Below, piece after piece: positions 16,112-24,808 of a stretch of DNA of 64,000 nucleotides. Under the pieces are notes generated by a model. That model saw only the letters and a program-made list of their open reading frames with translations. It was not told the origin of the DNA and ran no database searches. Within the stretch, counting starts at the first letter, position 1; the number at the start of each line of letters is the position of its first letter. Source of the stretch: Prochloron sp965198675 (lineage in GTDB: Bacteria; Cyanobacteriota; Cyanobacteriia; Cyanobacteriales; Prochloraceae); contig OZ240666.1 of the NCBI GenBank assembly GCA_965198675.1, positions 620,001 to 684,000 of the forward strand, in the 5' to 3' direction. Both the position numbers and the translations under genes were made by a program.

Positions 16112-19100
16112 CTACGCTTCAATAGAAGCTTCTGCTTGATGGACAATTAAGCGCAATTCATCCAATGTCTCATTACTAGCAGTTTCCCACAACCTCCGTT
16201 GAGAAGCTTCTAACAGCCTTTCTGCCATATCTCGCAAAGCCCAAGGATTGGATTTCTGAAGGAACTGCTGCACTTTTGGTTCAAAAAGATAGGCTTCTGC
16301 TACTCCTTGATACATATCATCTCGAACACATCGAACAGTAGCATCATAAGCAAACAAATAATCCACTGTGGCTGCCATTTCAAAGGCTCCTTTATAACCG
16401 TGACGCATCACTCCTGCGATCCATTTAGGGTTAATTACACGAGAGCGATATACCCTAGCTATCTCAGCGCTTAATTGCCGCACTTGAGGAAGTTCAGGGA
16501 GCGAATTATCTCCGAAATAGGTTTGGGGATTTTTCCCCGTTAGGGCACGAACAGCAACCGTTAAACCTCCCTGAAATTGATAATAATCGTCGGAGTCCAG
16601 AAGGTCGTGTTCTCGGTTATCCTGGTTGTGTAAGACTACTTGCAGTCTTTCCAGTCTCTGTTCAAAAGCTTCTGCTGCCCCAACTCCCCAATGCTGGGCA
16701 CCACTATAGCCATAACTGCTCCAATTGAGATACGCTCTAGCTAAATCCTCATCTGATGTCCAATTTTGTGCTTCGATTAAACCCTGCAAACCAGCACCGT
16801 AGGCTCCCGGTTTGGAGCCAAATATGCGCATAGTAGCCCGTGCTGCTGCTTCTTCTGTGGGCAACCCTTGCTGCTGCCATATCTTGGTCTCTTTCCTCAC
16901 TTGAGTTGCGAGAGGATTTTCTGCTTCTGTTTCCTCTAAATTAGATACAGCGGTAATAGCTTGACTAACTAAATCGATTAAATTGGGAAAGCTATCCCGA
17001 AAGAAACCGGATATTCTCAGGGTAACATCCACTCTCGGTCGTCCCAAAGCTGAGGGGGTCAGGATTTCAAAATCCACCACTCGCCGGGAAATTCCATCCC
17101 AAATTGGTCTTACTCCCAATAAAGCCAATACCTGAGCAATATCGTCTCCTCCTGTGCGCATAGTTGAAGTTCCCCAAACGGAGATAACAAGGGTTTGAGG
17201 GTATTCGCCGTTTTCTTGAGTGTACCGTTCGATAACTGCTTCTGCTGCTTTCCTACCTACTTCCCAAGCAGTTTCTGTGGGAATAGCCCGGATATCTACG
17301 GAGTAGAAATTCCGTCCTGTGGGTAAAACTTCTGGTCTTCCTCGGGTAGGTGCTCCCGCTGCACCACTAGGGACATATTTACCGTCCAGTCCCCGTAACA
17401 AATTGCTAATTTCTTGATAGGTTTGTTCTAGGGCAGGGAGAAGATACCTCTCGATCCATTCTAGTTCTTTGCGGGTATTTTGTCCAGGGGGATTAATTTT
17501 CCGTTTCCCAATAATCCCTTCAATTAACTCCTCAGCTTGTTCCTCCAAATCCTCCCCTCTCCGCTTCCAGCTGGAATCAGATTCCAGAAAGTGGGTGCGA
17601 CCGCTGCGTGAAACCTCCAAATCCCGTGCGATCGCTCTACTTAAACCCAACCTTTCTCCCGTAGGAAAACGAGCGATGGCCCCGATTAAATCTCGTAATT
17701 GCCTACCTTGGGGCATTTGGCCAAAAATATGCAAACCATCTCTAATTTGAGCGTCTTTTAAGGCACACAAGTAACTATCGGCGAGAGTGAGGAATTGGTC
17801 TAAGGAGTTTTTATCTATTGTATCACATCCCAAATCTTTGTCAAGGTGAGATTGAGTAACTAGATTTAAGATGCGATCGCCTATTATGGTTAGTCGGGAT
17901 GGATCTAAACTTTGGGCTTCATAATACTCATCTATTAAAGCTTCTAGTTGCTGCAAATCGTCATAGAGTTCTGCCCGAGTCATAGAGGGGGTTAAATGGT
18001 CGATAATAACCGCCTGGGAGCGGCGTTTAGCTTGGGAACCTTCCCCCGGATCGTTGACAATAAAGGGATAAAAGTTAGGTAGACTCAAGAGGGCTATTTC
18101 CGGGTAACAATGAGAGGAGAGGGCGAGACTTTTACCGGGTAACCATTCTAAGTTACCATGTTTACCTAAATGGATGATACCACTGGCTCGAAAATGTTCC
18201 CGCAACCAATAGTAATAAGCTAAATAATCGTGGGTTGGTTCTAAGTCCGGAGCGTGATAATTTAAACTGGGCTCCTTGTCGTAACCTCGGGAAGGTTGGA
18301 TCCCAATAAAGATATTTCCTAGTTGAATCCCTGGAATAGGGTAACCGCCAGGATTAATATGGGACCAGCGATCGCTTATTTCTTGTTGAATTTGTTCTGG
18401 TAAACTGGAGAAGTATGTGTTATAATCTTCTTGAGATAGATATTGATTGACGGGATGGAATGCTTTGCTTTCTGGATCGTTAGTTATGCCAGCAGTTAAA
18501 CGAGCAATTAATTCATCCCCATTACTTGGGATATGCTGGACAAAATAACCTGCTGCTTGTAAAGCTTGGAGGATAGCGATACAACTTGCGGGAGTATCTA
18601 AACCCACCCCGTTAGCAATTCTCCCATTTTTGTTGGGGTAATTAGCTAAAATAAGGGCGATTTTCCTTTCTGTTGTGGGGGTGTTTATTAAGCGCAACCA
18701 ATTAGCAGTTATATCAGCGACGAAATTAACCCGATCCCTGTTGGGTTGATATACGACTACATCGGTTTCCAAGTCTTGATTGCTAGTTTGCACAGATTTA
18801 AAAGAAACAGCGCGAGTAATAATTCTCCCGTCTACTTCCGGTAGAGCCACATTCATAGCTACGTCTCGGGGTGTTAATCCTTGATAACTAGACTTCCACT
18901 GTTCTATAGTACTACCACTGAGGATTACTTGCAACACTGGTACATTCAGTTTTTGCCACAATTCTAGTTTGGGGTTCTCCTGGTTGAGTTTAGCCACAGA
19001 AAAACTGGTAGTATTGAGGAGGATTTGAATATCTTGTAAATAGGAAAATAATTCTGCTTGTACTGACTGATCCCCCAGAGAAGAGACAAAGACAGCAAGG

Positions 19101-19765
19101 GGAGATAAATTCCGTTCTTGCAATGCGAGAATGAGACTATCTATGGGTAAGGTATTCCCAGCTAAATAATGGGAGCGATAAAAGATAATACCCACTTTGT
19201 TTGTGGTTCTGGGGGAATTGTGATAAAGTCCAATGCGAGGTACTACTTGGGGAGGAGGGGGATTAGAAGAAGTTCCGAGAGAAACATCCGCCACAAATTG
19301 AACAGCGTGAACTAAATTATCAACACCAGACTCCACGAAGTAGCGCCACAAGCGATGAACTGCGGCGAGAGAAACAGTGGAATGACTAATTAAATCAGGA
19401 TCGGGGCGATCGTCTCCTGGTAAGACATATAAAGCAGCCCCTGTCTCCTCTACAGTTTCCTTGACTACTTCTAACCCATAAGACCAATAAGAACGTCCCC
19501 CTAGTAAACGAAGGATAATTACCTTAGCTTGAGTTAAAACAGTATCTGCGTAACTATCGATACTCAGCTGTTGTTGGAGTTGGAGGAGGTTCAGGGTTCG
19601 CAGGGGTGGAAACTCAGTTGGGAGGTGAGACACTGCTGCATTAAGGATTTGAATATCCGTGTCTGCTGCGGTTAGGATTATAATAGGGGCGGGAGTTTGT
19701 TCTACAATAATGACCCCTTCTGAGTCAGGTTGCCAACCTCCTGGAGTGGCGGCGATTCGGTGCAT
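16112..19765 (-). CDS. cobN: Cobaltochelatase subunit CobN
   Basis: A 1217-residue large subunit of the ATP-dependent cobalt chelatase, which inserts Co2+ into hydrogenobyrinate a,c-diamide in cobalamin synthesis. CobN and the Mg-chelatase H subunit are paralogous; the CobN-type assignment rests on the length and on motifs HLGKHGNLEWLPGKSLAL, AIPTETAWEVGRKAAE and RVDVTLRISGFFRDSFPNL. The ORF is uninterrupted. The start ATG 19765 lacks a good ribosome-binding site. cobI lies about 1.75 kb upstream on the same strand, but IS and repeat debris separates them. A partial copy of this gene's central region is found at 20189-20768. Confidence 0.93.
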   Translation of the reverse strand: MHRIAATPGGWQPDSEGVIIVEQTPAPIIILTAADTDIQILNAAVSHLPTEFPPLRTLNLLQLQQQLSIDSYADTVLTQAKVIILRLLGGRSYWSYGLEVVKETVEETGAALYVLPGDDRPDPDLISHSTVSLAAVHRLWRYFVESGVDNLVHAVQFVADVSLGTSSNPPPPQVVPRIGLYHNSPRTTNKVGIIFYRSHYLAGNTLPIDSLILALQERNLSPLAVFVSSLGDQSVQAELFSYLQDIQILLNTTSFSVAKLNQENPKLELWQKLNVPVLQVILSGSTIEQWKSSYQGLTPRDVAMNVALPEVDGRIITRAVSFKSVQTSNQDLETDVVVYQPNRDRVNFVADITANWLRLINTPTTERKIALILANYPNKNGRIANGVGLDTPASCIAILQALQAAGYFVQHIPSNGDELIARLTAGITNDPESKAFHPVNQYLSQEDYNTYFSSLPEQIQQEISDRWSHINPGGYPIPGIQLGNIFIGIQPSRGYDKEPSLNYHAPDLEPTHDYLAYYYWLREHFRASGIIHLGKHGNLEWLPGKSLALSSHCYPEIALLSLPNFYPFIVNDPGEGSQAKRRSQAVIIDHLTPSMTRAELYDDLQQLEALIDEYYEAQSLDPSRLTIIGDRILNLVTQSHLDKDLGCDTIDKNSLDQFLTLADSYLCALKDAQIRDGLHIFGQMPQGRQLRDLIGAIARFPTGERLGLSRAIARDLEVSRSGRTHFLESDSSWKRRGEDLEEQAEELIEGIIGKRKINPPGQNTRKELEWIERYLLPALEQTYQEISNLLRGLDGKYVPSGAAGAPTRGRPEVLPTGRNFYSVDIRAIPTETAWEVGRKAAEAVIERYTQENGEYPQTLVISVWGTSTMRTGGDDIAQVLALLGVRPIWDGISRRVVDFEILTPSALGRPRVDVTLRISGFFRDSFPNLIDLVSQAITAVSNLEETEAENPLATQVRKETKIWQQQGLPTEEAAARATMRIFGSKPGAYGAGLQGLIEAQNWTSDEDLARAYLNWSSYGYSGAQHWGVGAAEAFEQRLERLQVVLHNQDNREHDLLDSDDYYQFQGGLTVAVRALTGKNPQTYFGDNSLPELPQVRQLSAEIARVYRSRVINPKWIAGVMRHGYKGAFEMAATVDYLFAYDATVRCVRDDMYQGVAEAYLFEPKVQQFLQKSNPWALRDMAERLLEASQRRLWETASNETLDELRLIVHQAEASIEA

Positions 19766-19880
19766 ATAATAATCAGTAATTTTAGATATTATTTATCTTA
19801 CCATGGTAAACAAATCTCAACCAAAATATCTCTCATAGAACCCATTTGAGATCTCTGTTGTGGAGTAAAATAGGGAAAAA

Positions 19881-20192
19881 ATGCCGTACTCAAGTAGTTT
19901 GACAGACGGGGAGTGGAAAATAATAGAACCTCTGTTGCCCAAAAAGAAACAGACAAGACCACCAAAATGGAGTAAAAGGCAGATTTTAGATGGTATCTTG
20001 TACCAATTAAAGAATGGTTGTAATTGGTGTGACTTACCCAAAGACTTGCCCCCCTATTCCACAGTATTTTGGTACTACAAACAGTGGCGATCGCTTGGGG
20101 TAATCGAAGCAATCAGAGATATCTTGCATAGTAGAGTCCGTCAGCAAGTTAAAAAAAAAGGGCAATGGACAACCCTAATCATCATTGACTCC
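19881..20192 (+). pseudogene. IS5-family transposase N-terminal fragment
   Basis: A transposase N-terminus: MPYSSSLTDGEWKIIEPLLP, then RQILDGILYQLKNGCNWCDLP and LPPYSTVFWYYKQWR, as in IS5-family InsA-like proteins. It reaches the first catalytic aspartate region (LIIIDS) and there switches abruptly to sequence matching cobN, so the element is truncated. It lies just upstream of the cobN start, on the opposite strand. Confidence 0.75.
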
Positions 20193-20768
20193 CACTGTTC
20201 TATAGTATTACCACTCAATCAGTGACCAGGCACCCACCCCCTAAAGGGGGTGGGTTGACAGTTTTTAGTATTCAGTTATCGTTAATTTGGTGGGGGGATC
20301 AGACCCTTTGAAGAACATTTAACTCGACCGAATCTTAAATGTCGCTCCTTGTGGCTCAAATTCTCTCCAACCAAGGAATGTAGCCGTTTTTAATCTGGAT
20401 TTTTGGGGGCGCGCGCCAAGCGGAGCCAGGAGAAGATGCTCCCGTTCGCAACGAGCTGGTAACTGATACCAAATTGAACGCAACTCGGTATTGTATTAAG
20501 ATATAGCGCTACGCGATCGCCTACTCCCAATCTGGCAATCCCCCACCCACCCCCTTCGCCCCCTCCCGGGAGGGGGTTGGTGAGGTCGTCTCTTGTGAAA
20601 GAACTGGTAACTGTCATGGTACTCGCTCACTGAAGAAGCTGGTAACTGGTTACTGACTAACTGGTAACTGCTGAGGATTACTTGCAACACTGATACATCC
20701 AGTTTTTGCCATAATTCAAGTTTAGGGGTCTCCCGGTTGAGTTTAGCGACGGAAAAACTGGTAGTAGA
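20189..20768. pseudogene. Duplicated cobN fragment split by a repeat insertion
   Basis: Bases 20195-20213 match cobN at about 18896-18916 (CCACTGTTCTATAGTA-type), and 20671-20768 match 18917-19013 (GAGGATTACTTGCAACACTG onward) with about 10 percent difference. The two halves are contiguous in cobN. Between them lies a 450-base insertion with ends CAGTGACCAG and CTGGTAACTG. The fragment is oriented like cobN (minus). Confidence 0.75.
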
Positions 20769-20818
20769 ATTGTCAGGAAATTAGAATGTAATTGTGAAAC
20801 AGTGATAGCAGAACAACC

Positions 20819-21019
20819 ATGCTGAACATCAAGCGAGCACTTAAGCAAAACCGACTACTGCGGGCACTAACCGGATTAAATCGAAAAGCCTTTGACGATT
20901 TATTGTCAGCCTTCAGCATAGTGTACGAGCAGGAATAATTCAACAAGCCCCGCAAACGTGCGATGGGGGCAGGACGCAAAGCCCGCTTGCGCACAGCTCA
21001 AGATAAATTGTTCATCACA
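20819..21019 (+). pseudogene. IS transposase N-terminal remnant with nonsense codon
   Basis: Reads MLNIKRALKQNRLLRALTGL, then NRKAFDDLLSAFSIVYEQE, a TAA stop, and onward in frame FNKPRKRAMGAGRKARLRTA. This is the N-terminus of a common cyanobacterial DDE (Tnp4/IS5-like) transposase. The downstream part is replaced after about 21019 by unrelated coding-like sequence (RQIKDYGGPLLPTLGK). Confidence 0.6.
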
Positions 21020-21139
21020 CCGCCAAATCAAAGATTATGGCGGTCCCCTTCTGCCGACATTAGGTAAAGTATTATTCTCAATTTTGGAGCAAACCCGCGA
21101 TCGCTGGATTAAGAGAGGCAGATAATGGAACCGAATTAG

Positions 21140-21433
21140 TTAAATTTCTTGGCGGGAAACCAATTTCTCTATCTCCGCTTGGGTTTCGTGGAGAAACTGC
21201 TCCCTACTATCGGCTACCTTAGTTAGAGTTGGAACTAAATTCCGGGATTGTAAGGTCATATGAAGCTGTAGTTGTGCTACATACTCTCCAATATCTTCGC
21301 GAATGCGAAGCTTTGCGAAGCAACCGCCCTTGGCGTCCCGCCTTTGGCGTCCCAGTTCGTTGGTGACGGATGACGATGACAAATTCACTATTTCTTTTTT
21401 CCCTGTTTCTGAACTTTCGGCAAACACCAACAT
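21140..21433 (-). CDS. Hypothetical small protein carrying an in-frame palindromic repeat
   Basis: A 97-residue frame whose C-terminal 50 residues are helical and charged (DIGEYVAQLQLHMTLQSRNL, ending EIEKLVSRQ). Its middle (LGRQRRDAKGGCFAKLRI) is translated from an interspersed palindrome (21303-21353) found at many other sites. Without it, the N-terminal 25 residues and the helix would be contiguous. I do not recognise the family. It precedes nothing obvious; cobI lies upstream on the same strand. Confidence 0.45.
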   Translation of the reverse strand: MLVFAESSETGKKEIVNLSSSSVTNELGRQRRDAKGGCFAKLRIREDIGEYVAQLQLHMTLQSRNLVPTLTKVADSREQFLHETQAEIEKLVSRQEI

Positions 21434-21515
21434 AGTCTATCACTATTTTCTTTCTAGCTGGAAAATAAGACGAAATTTTACATATTTCTTAATCTTAAAT
21501 CAAGAAAAAAACAGG

Positions 21516-22268
21516 CTACAAAGTCATCTCGCCAGTCCCGGTGACTTGTACAATCAATAAGGAAAAGTAAGAGAGTTTTAAATTAGGGCGATCCCTCAAA
21601 TCTCGATAGATAGTCTGATTTGGTAAAGTTGCTCTCTCTACCACCCAACTAGCCTCCAGGAGTTGGCGCTGGCTTAAAAATTGCCAAACCTGCTGGTAAA
21701 CGGAACTCACTTTCATCAGTACCGCTACATCGGCCCATTCCAGAACTGCCTCCAACTCCTTGACGCAATAAAGAGCTGGGAGAATGGCAAGACGCTGACT
21801 GCCAACTGTTAACGGTACCCCCAAAACCGCTGCGGCAGCCATGGGGGAACAAACTCCAGGAACTGTCTGGACTACTGCTTGGGGATGCAATTGCAGCAAA
21901 GTCTGTGCTAAATAAGTAAAAGTACTGTAAAAGCTAGTATCTCCAACACTTACAAAGGCAACGTCTTGTCCTCTTTTGAGATATGACCAAACTCTTGCTA
22001 CTGCCTCCTCCCATGCCGGAATCAAGATACTCTCTTCCCTGACATAAGGAAAGCCCAAAGGTAATTTTTGCTGCTCTGTCCTCAGCCAAGGGGAGACAAT
22101 CTGTTCTGCTATACCGGGTTTTTCTCTCATTCCGGCGGGAAAGGCTACCACCGAAGCTTGCTGTAGGAGACGCAGTCCTTTGAGGGTAATCAGCTCCGGA
22201 TCCCCTACTCCTAAACTAATTCCATACAAGACACCAGGTTGGATCAAATCTAATACCTCAATCGACAA
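21516..22268 (-). CDS. cobI: Precorrin-2 C20-methyltransferase
   Basis: A 250-residue SAM-dependent tetrapyrrole methylase that methylates C20 of precorrin-2 in cobalamin synthesis. Visible motifs: GVLYGISLGVGDPELITLKG at the N-terminus, DVAFVSVGDTSFYSTF, VPGVCSPMAAAAVLGVPL and the terminal sheet YFSLLIV. The only early starts are TTG codons; TTG 22268 is the first after an upstream stop and a later TTG near the GVLYG motif is possible. The divergent hydrolase gene begins within a few bases, so the two starts leave no room for separate promoters between them. Confidence 0.9.
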   Translation of the reverse strand: MSIEVLDLIQPGVLYGISLGVGDPELITLKGLRLLQQASVVAFPAGMREKPGIAEQIVSPWLRTEQQKLPLGFPYVREESILIPAWEEAVARVWSYLKRGQDVAFVSVGDTSFYSTFTYLAQTLLQLHPQAVVQTVPGVCSPMAAAAVLGVPLTVGSQRLAILPALYCVKELEAVLEWADVAVLMKVSSVYQQVWQFLSQRQLLEASWVVERATLPNQTIYRDLRDRPNLKLSYFSLLIVQVTGTGEMTL

Positions 22269-22274
22269 TTGCCA

Positions 22275-22979
22275 ATGCCATTACCAACAGTAATAATACC
22301 AGGCTACTTTGCTAGGGCTACTGACTACCGCGACCTAGATTTAGCTCTAAATGAGCGAGGGATTCCTACAGTAACAGTACCTTTGCGCCAACGAGATTGG
22401 CTGCCAACTCTCGGAGGTCGTTCTGTGGTACCGATTATTCGACAAATTGACAGCACGGTGAAAAAAATGTTGAGCCAATACCGGGTTGGTTCGGTTAATT
22501 TAGTCTGTCACTCTGCTGGGGGTTGGATTGCCCGTATTTATTTAGGCGAAAAACCCTACAATATTCACGGGGATGTTACGTCGGAAGAGGGGGTTTGGCA
22601 AGCTCGCTCTCATGTGGCTACCTTGTTGACGTTAGGCACACCCCACACAAGTCAAGAACGTTGGACAAAGCGCAATCTGGATTTTGTCGAGCATAATTAT
22701 CCTGGAGCTTTCTATCCAGATGTACGTTACGTTTGTGTAGCTGGGAAGGCAGTATATGGTCAAAGAAAACGGGGTAGTTGGTTGGCCTACAATAGCTACA
22801 AACTCACTTGTGGCCAAGGTAACTGCTGGGGAGATGGGATTACCCCTATCGCCGCTGCTCATCTAGAAGGAGCCACTAATCTAACTTTAGCAGGAGTAAT
22901 GCATTCTCCCAAGTCTCCCGATCTTTGGTATGGTTCCCCAGAACCGCAACAAGCTTGGGTATCTTATTTAATGGATTGA
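22275..22979 (+). CDS. Alpha/beta-hydrolase, class 2 lipase-like
   Basis: A soluble alpha/beta hydrolase of about 234 residues. It starts MPLPTVIIPGYFARATDY, the oxyanion-hole strand, and has the nucleophile elbow CHSAGG (Ser within VNLVCHSAGGWIAR), a later GDGITP with the acid and GVMHSP with the base. Conserved LTLGTPH after the elbow fits lipase/PGAP1-like hydrolases. ATG 22275 is chosen; TTG 22269 is two codons earlier. Substrate unknown. Its 3' end overlaps the convergent small gene by 12 bases. Confidence 0.75.
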   Translation: MPLPTVIIPGYFARATDYRDLDLALNERGIPTVTVPLRQRDWLPTLGGRSVVPIIRQIDSTVKKMLSQYRVGSVNLVCHSAGGWIARIYLGEKPYNIHGDVTSEEGVWQARSHVATLLTLGTPHTSQERWTKRNLDFVEHNYPGAFYPDVRYVCVAGKAVYGQRKRGSWLAYNSYKLTCGQGNCWGDGITPIAAAHLEGATNLTLAGVMHSPKSPDLWYGSPEPQQAWVSYLMD

Positions 22980-23243
22980 TTGCCGCTCCCAAGCACCGTA
23001 ACACTGAGCGTAATAGGCCAATATTGCTTCCAAACGCAAATGAAGAGGAGTATCTAGCTTTTCAGGATATTCAATCCATAAACCTTGCAGTTGGCTTTGA
23101 TTATAATCAAAGGTCGCCGCATTTCTCTCTAGGAAACCGGTTTTGACTCCCTCAACTTGGCGTAAGTGAGCGGCCACTTCCCGGTAGACTGCTAAGGGCA
23201 AGCAGGAATGAAAAATATGCTCTTTTCGCTGTAGAACTTCCAT
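22968..23243 (-). CDS. Conserved-looking hypothetical protein
   Basis: A 91-residue protein, MEVLQRKEHIFHSCLPLAVY... with an LRQVEGVKTGFLERN segment and a C-terminal YYAQCYGAWER. Balanced, soluble composition with no membrane helix. It looks like a genuine gene because its codon use is even and it has a clear ATG, but I cannot name the family. It converges on the hydrolase gene with a 12-base overlap. Confidence 0.5.
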   Translation of the reverse strand: MEVLQRKEHIFHSCLPLAVYREVAAHLRQVEGVKTGFLERNAATFDYNQSQLQGLWIEYPEKLDTPLHLRLEAILAYYAQCYGAWERQSIH

Positions 23244-23254
23244 AGATTTTTGAC

Positions 23255-23434
23255 TCAGACTTCCTCTGGTTTTGCTACTTTGTGGTAGTACTCCTCAATG
23301 CAGAATCTCCGCTGGCCTCCTAGAGTTCTGATGGCTTTGATTTTCCCAACAGAAGCCCATCTTCTAAGGCTGTCGATTGACACGCCGAATTGTTTGGCGG
23401 CAACACGTGGTGTAACATATTTGCTTTGTTTCAT
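23255..23434 (-). pseudogene. Orphan MerR-type HTH, probable IS607 resolvase N-terminus
   Basis: A 59-residue frame: MKQSKYVTPRVAAKQFGVSI, then DSLRRWASVGKIKAIRTLGG and QRRFCIEEYY. This is the excisionase/MerR-like DNA-binding domain that heads IS607-family serine resolvases. The serine recombinase domain that should follow is missing, with the frame ending VAKPEEV-stop, so it is a truncated remnant or a stand-alone DNA-binding peptide. Confidence 0.6.
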
Positions 23435-23499
23435 GACAAACTCTCGGAAGAACCGAAATCGCGATGTTTTAACTCGCCCAGGAAGTTCGAGGAGGCTAA

Positions 23500-24240
23500 T
23501 TTATTAGCCGTCCCCCTTTCGGGGTCGAGGGCAGTAAGCCCTCTATCTCCCATTTCTGGGGAATGTTAGCCTCGCCAACCCACCCCTCCCCCCGCCCGGG
23601 AGTGGGTGCCTTCCACCAATTAACAATCAGTTGTAGGGCGCGCCCGATATGAAAGGGCGCGATGCCGTGCCCGTACCCCAGCAGAGCGCCGCGCCTGAGC
23701 AGGCTGCTCATGTCAACCGGGGCAGTCAGGCAGTTGTCGTTTGTCTTGGTGCGCTTTCCACCTTGAATCCCATTCAAGAAAATGTGGATGCGACCGCAAT
23801 TTGGTGGGGGGCTCAGACCCAAAGAAGAACATTCATGGTACGAGGTTACTGACTAACTGGTAACTGCTAAATATTAGGGTGGTAGGGTGGGCAATGCCCA
23901 CCAACAGAGCGCTATCGATGATGCCGCCCGTATCAATCATACACACTTAATCTCAAGTTTTACATATATTAGTTATGCACTAATAACCTTGGCAACATAA
24001 GGGCGCTGTTTCCTGTTCCGTAGTCAACTAACCTAGGTGGGCAGGGTACTGCTACTCTCTGTCCCCGTCCCCTGGAACGGTCAGAGTTACAGCCAATCGA
24101 AGCTCCAACCATAGTAATTGACAACTTGAGGTGCTCCTAAAATTGCATGTACGCCTTATTTGACAAGGCTTTTCTGTTTCCTTTATTGACCCTGTACGGG
24201 AAACCGTACTCATCAGTAGTTGCCATCCACCGAAGTGTTT
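23500..24240. other. Repeat-filled gap upstream of groESL
   Basis: Contains, in order, a TATTAGCCGTCCCCCTTTCG hairpin, a CGCCCGGG-centred repeat, AGAGCGCCGCGCCTGAGCAG (repeat family C), GTGCGCTTTCCACCTTGAAT (family D, also at 38790), AATTTGGTGGGG..GGTAACTGC (family E, also at 58703) and a GTAGGGTGGGCAATGCCCAC tract. No coding region is supported. Confidence 0.6.
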
Positions 24241-24247
24241 AGTTAAA

Positions 24248-24274
24248 TTAGCACTCGGAAGGTGAGAGTGCTAA
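24248..24274 (+). promoter_or_regulatory. CIRCE operator (HrcA site)
   Basis: TTAGCACTC, a 9-base spacer and GAGTGCTAA form a perfect CIRCE inverted repeat 48 bases before the groES start. HrcA binds this element to repress chaperonin genes outside heat stress. Confidence 0.95.
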
Positions 24275-24321
24275 CTAAGTCGTTAGACACCATCGAACAC
24301 AAGTAATCTGGAGGATTTTCT

Positions 24322-24633
24322 ATGGCAGCCATTAGCATTAATGTCGCGACAGTAAAACCCCTAGGGGACCGGGTATTTGTCAAGGTCAGCCCCGCAGAAG
24401 AAAAAACCGCTGGGGGCATTCTGCTACCAGACAATGCCAAGGAGAAGCCCCAAGTAGGAGAAATAGTTGCAACAGGTCCGGGGAAGCGCAATGACGACGG
24501 CACCTACTCCCCACTAGAAGTGAAAGTTGGGGATAAGGTTCTTTACTCCAAGTACGCCGGTACGGACATTAAACTGGGGGGCGACGAGTACGTTCTCCTC
24601 TCTGAGAAAGACATTCTCGCAGCAGTTGCCTAA
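24322..24633 (+). CDS. groES: Co-chaperonin GroES
   Basis: A 103-residue heptameric lid of the GroEL chaperonin. It contains VKPLGDRVFVKVSPAEEKTA, the mobile loop TAGGILLPDNAKEKPQ and YSKYAGTDIKLGGDEYVLLS. A GGAGG ribosome-binding site lies 7 bases before ATG 24322. The gene is directly downstream of the CIRCE operator and cotranscribed, most likely, with groEL 175 bases further on. Confidence 0.97.
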   Translation: MAAISINVATVKPLGDRVFVKVSPAEEKTAGGILLPDNAKEKPQVGEIVATGPGKRNDDGTYSPLEVKVGDKVLYSKYAGTDIKLGGDEYVLLSEKDILAAVA

Positions 24634-24639
24634 TCATAA

Positions 24640-24780
24640 TGCGCGCAGAGGCGCTGAGGCACAGAGAGCGGATAAGAGATTAGGTTTGATAGCAGTCAGC
24701 ATCCGCGTTCATCGGCGGACGCCAAGGGCGGTTGCTTGCGCAAAGCTTGCGCAAAGCTTCGCAATCATCTGCGGTTCATA
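24640..24780. repeat. Repeat insertion between groES and groEL
   Basis: The groES-groEL gap holds a CGCAGAGGCGCTGAGGCACA tract, GATAGCAGTCAGCATCCGCG-type sequence and a copy of palindrome family A (24716-24768, GGACGCCAAGGGCGGTTGCT with GCGCAAAGC arms). Such stems between two operon genes could influence the GroES:GroEL ratio. Confidence 0.65.
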
Positions 24781-24808
24781 ATTTATTCCCTGAATAGGAG
24801 ACAAACCC

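Noticed and set aside
15882..16146. Minus-strand small frames beside cobN
   Set aside because: They are antisense to the IS5-type remnant and have no start signals.
20773..20994. Minus-strand frame of 73 residues
   Set aside because: It is the shadow of the plus-strand transposase remnant at 20819.
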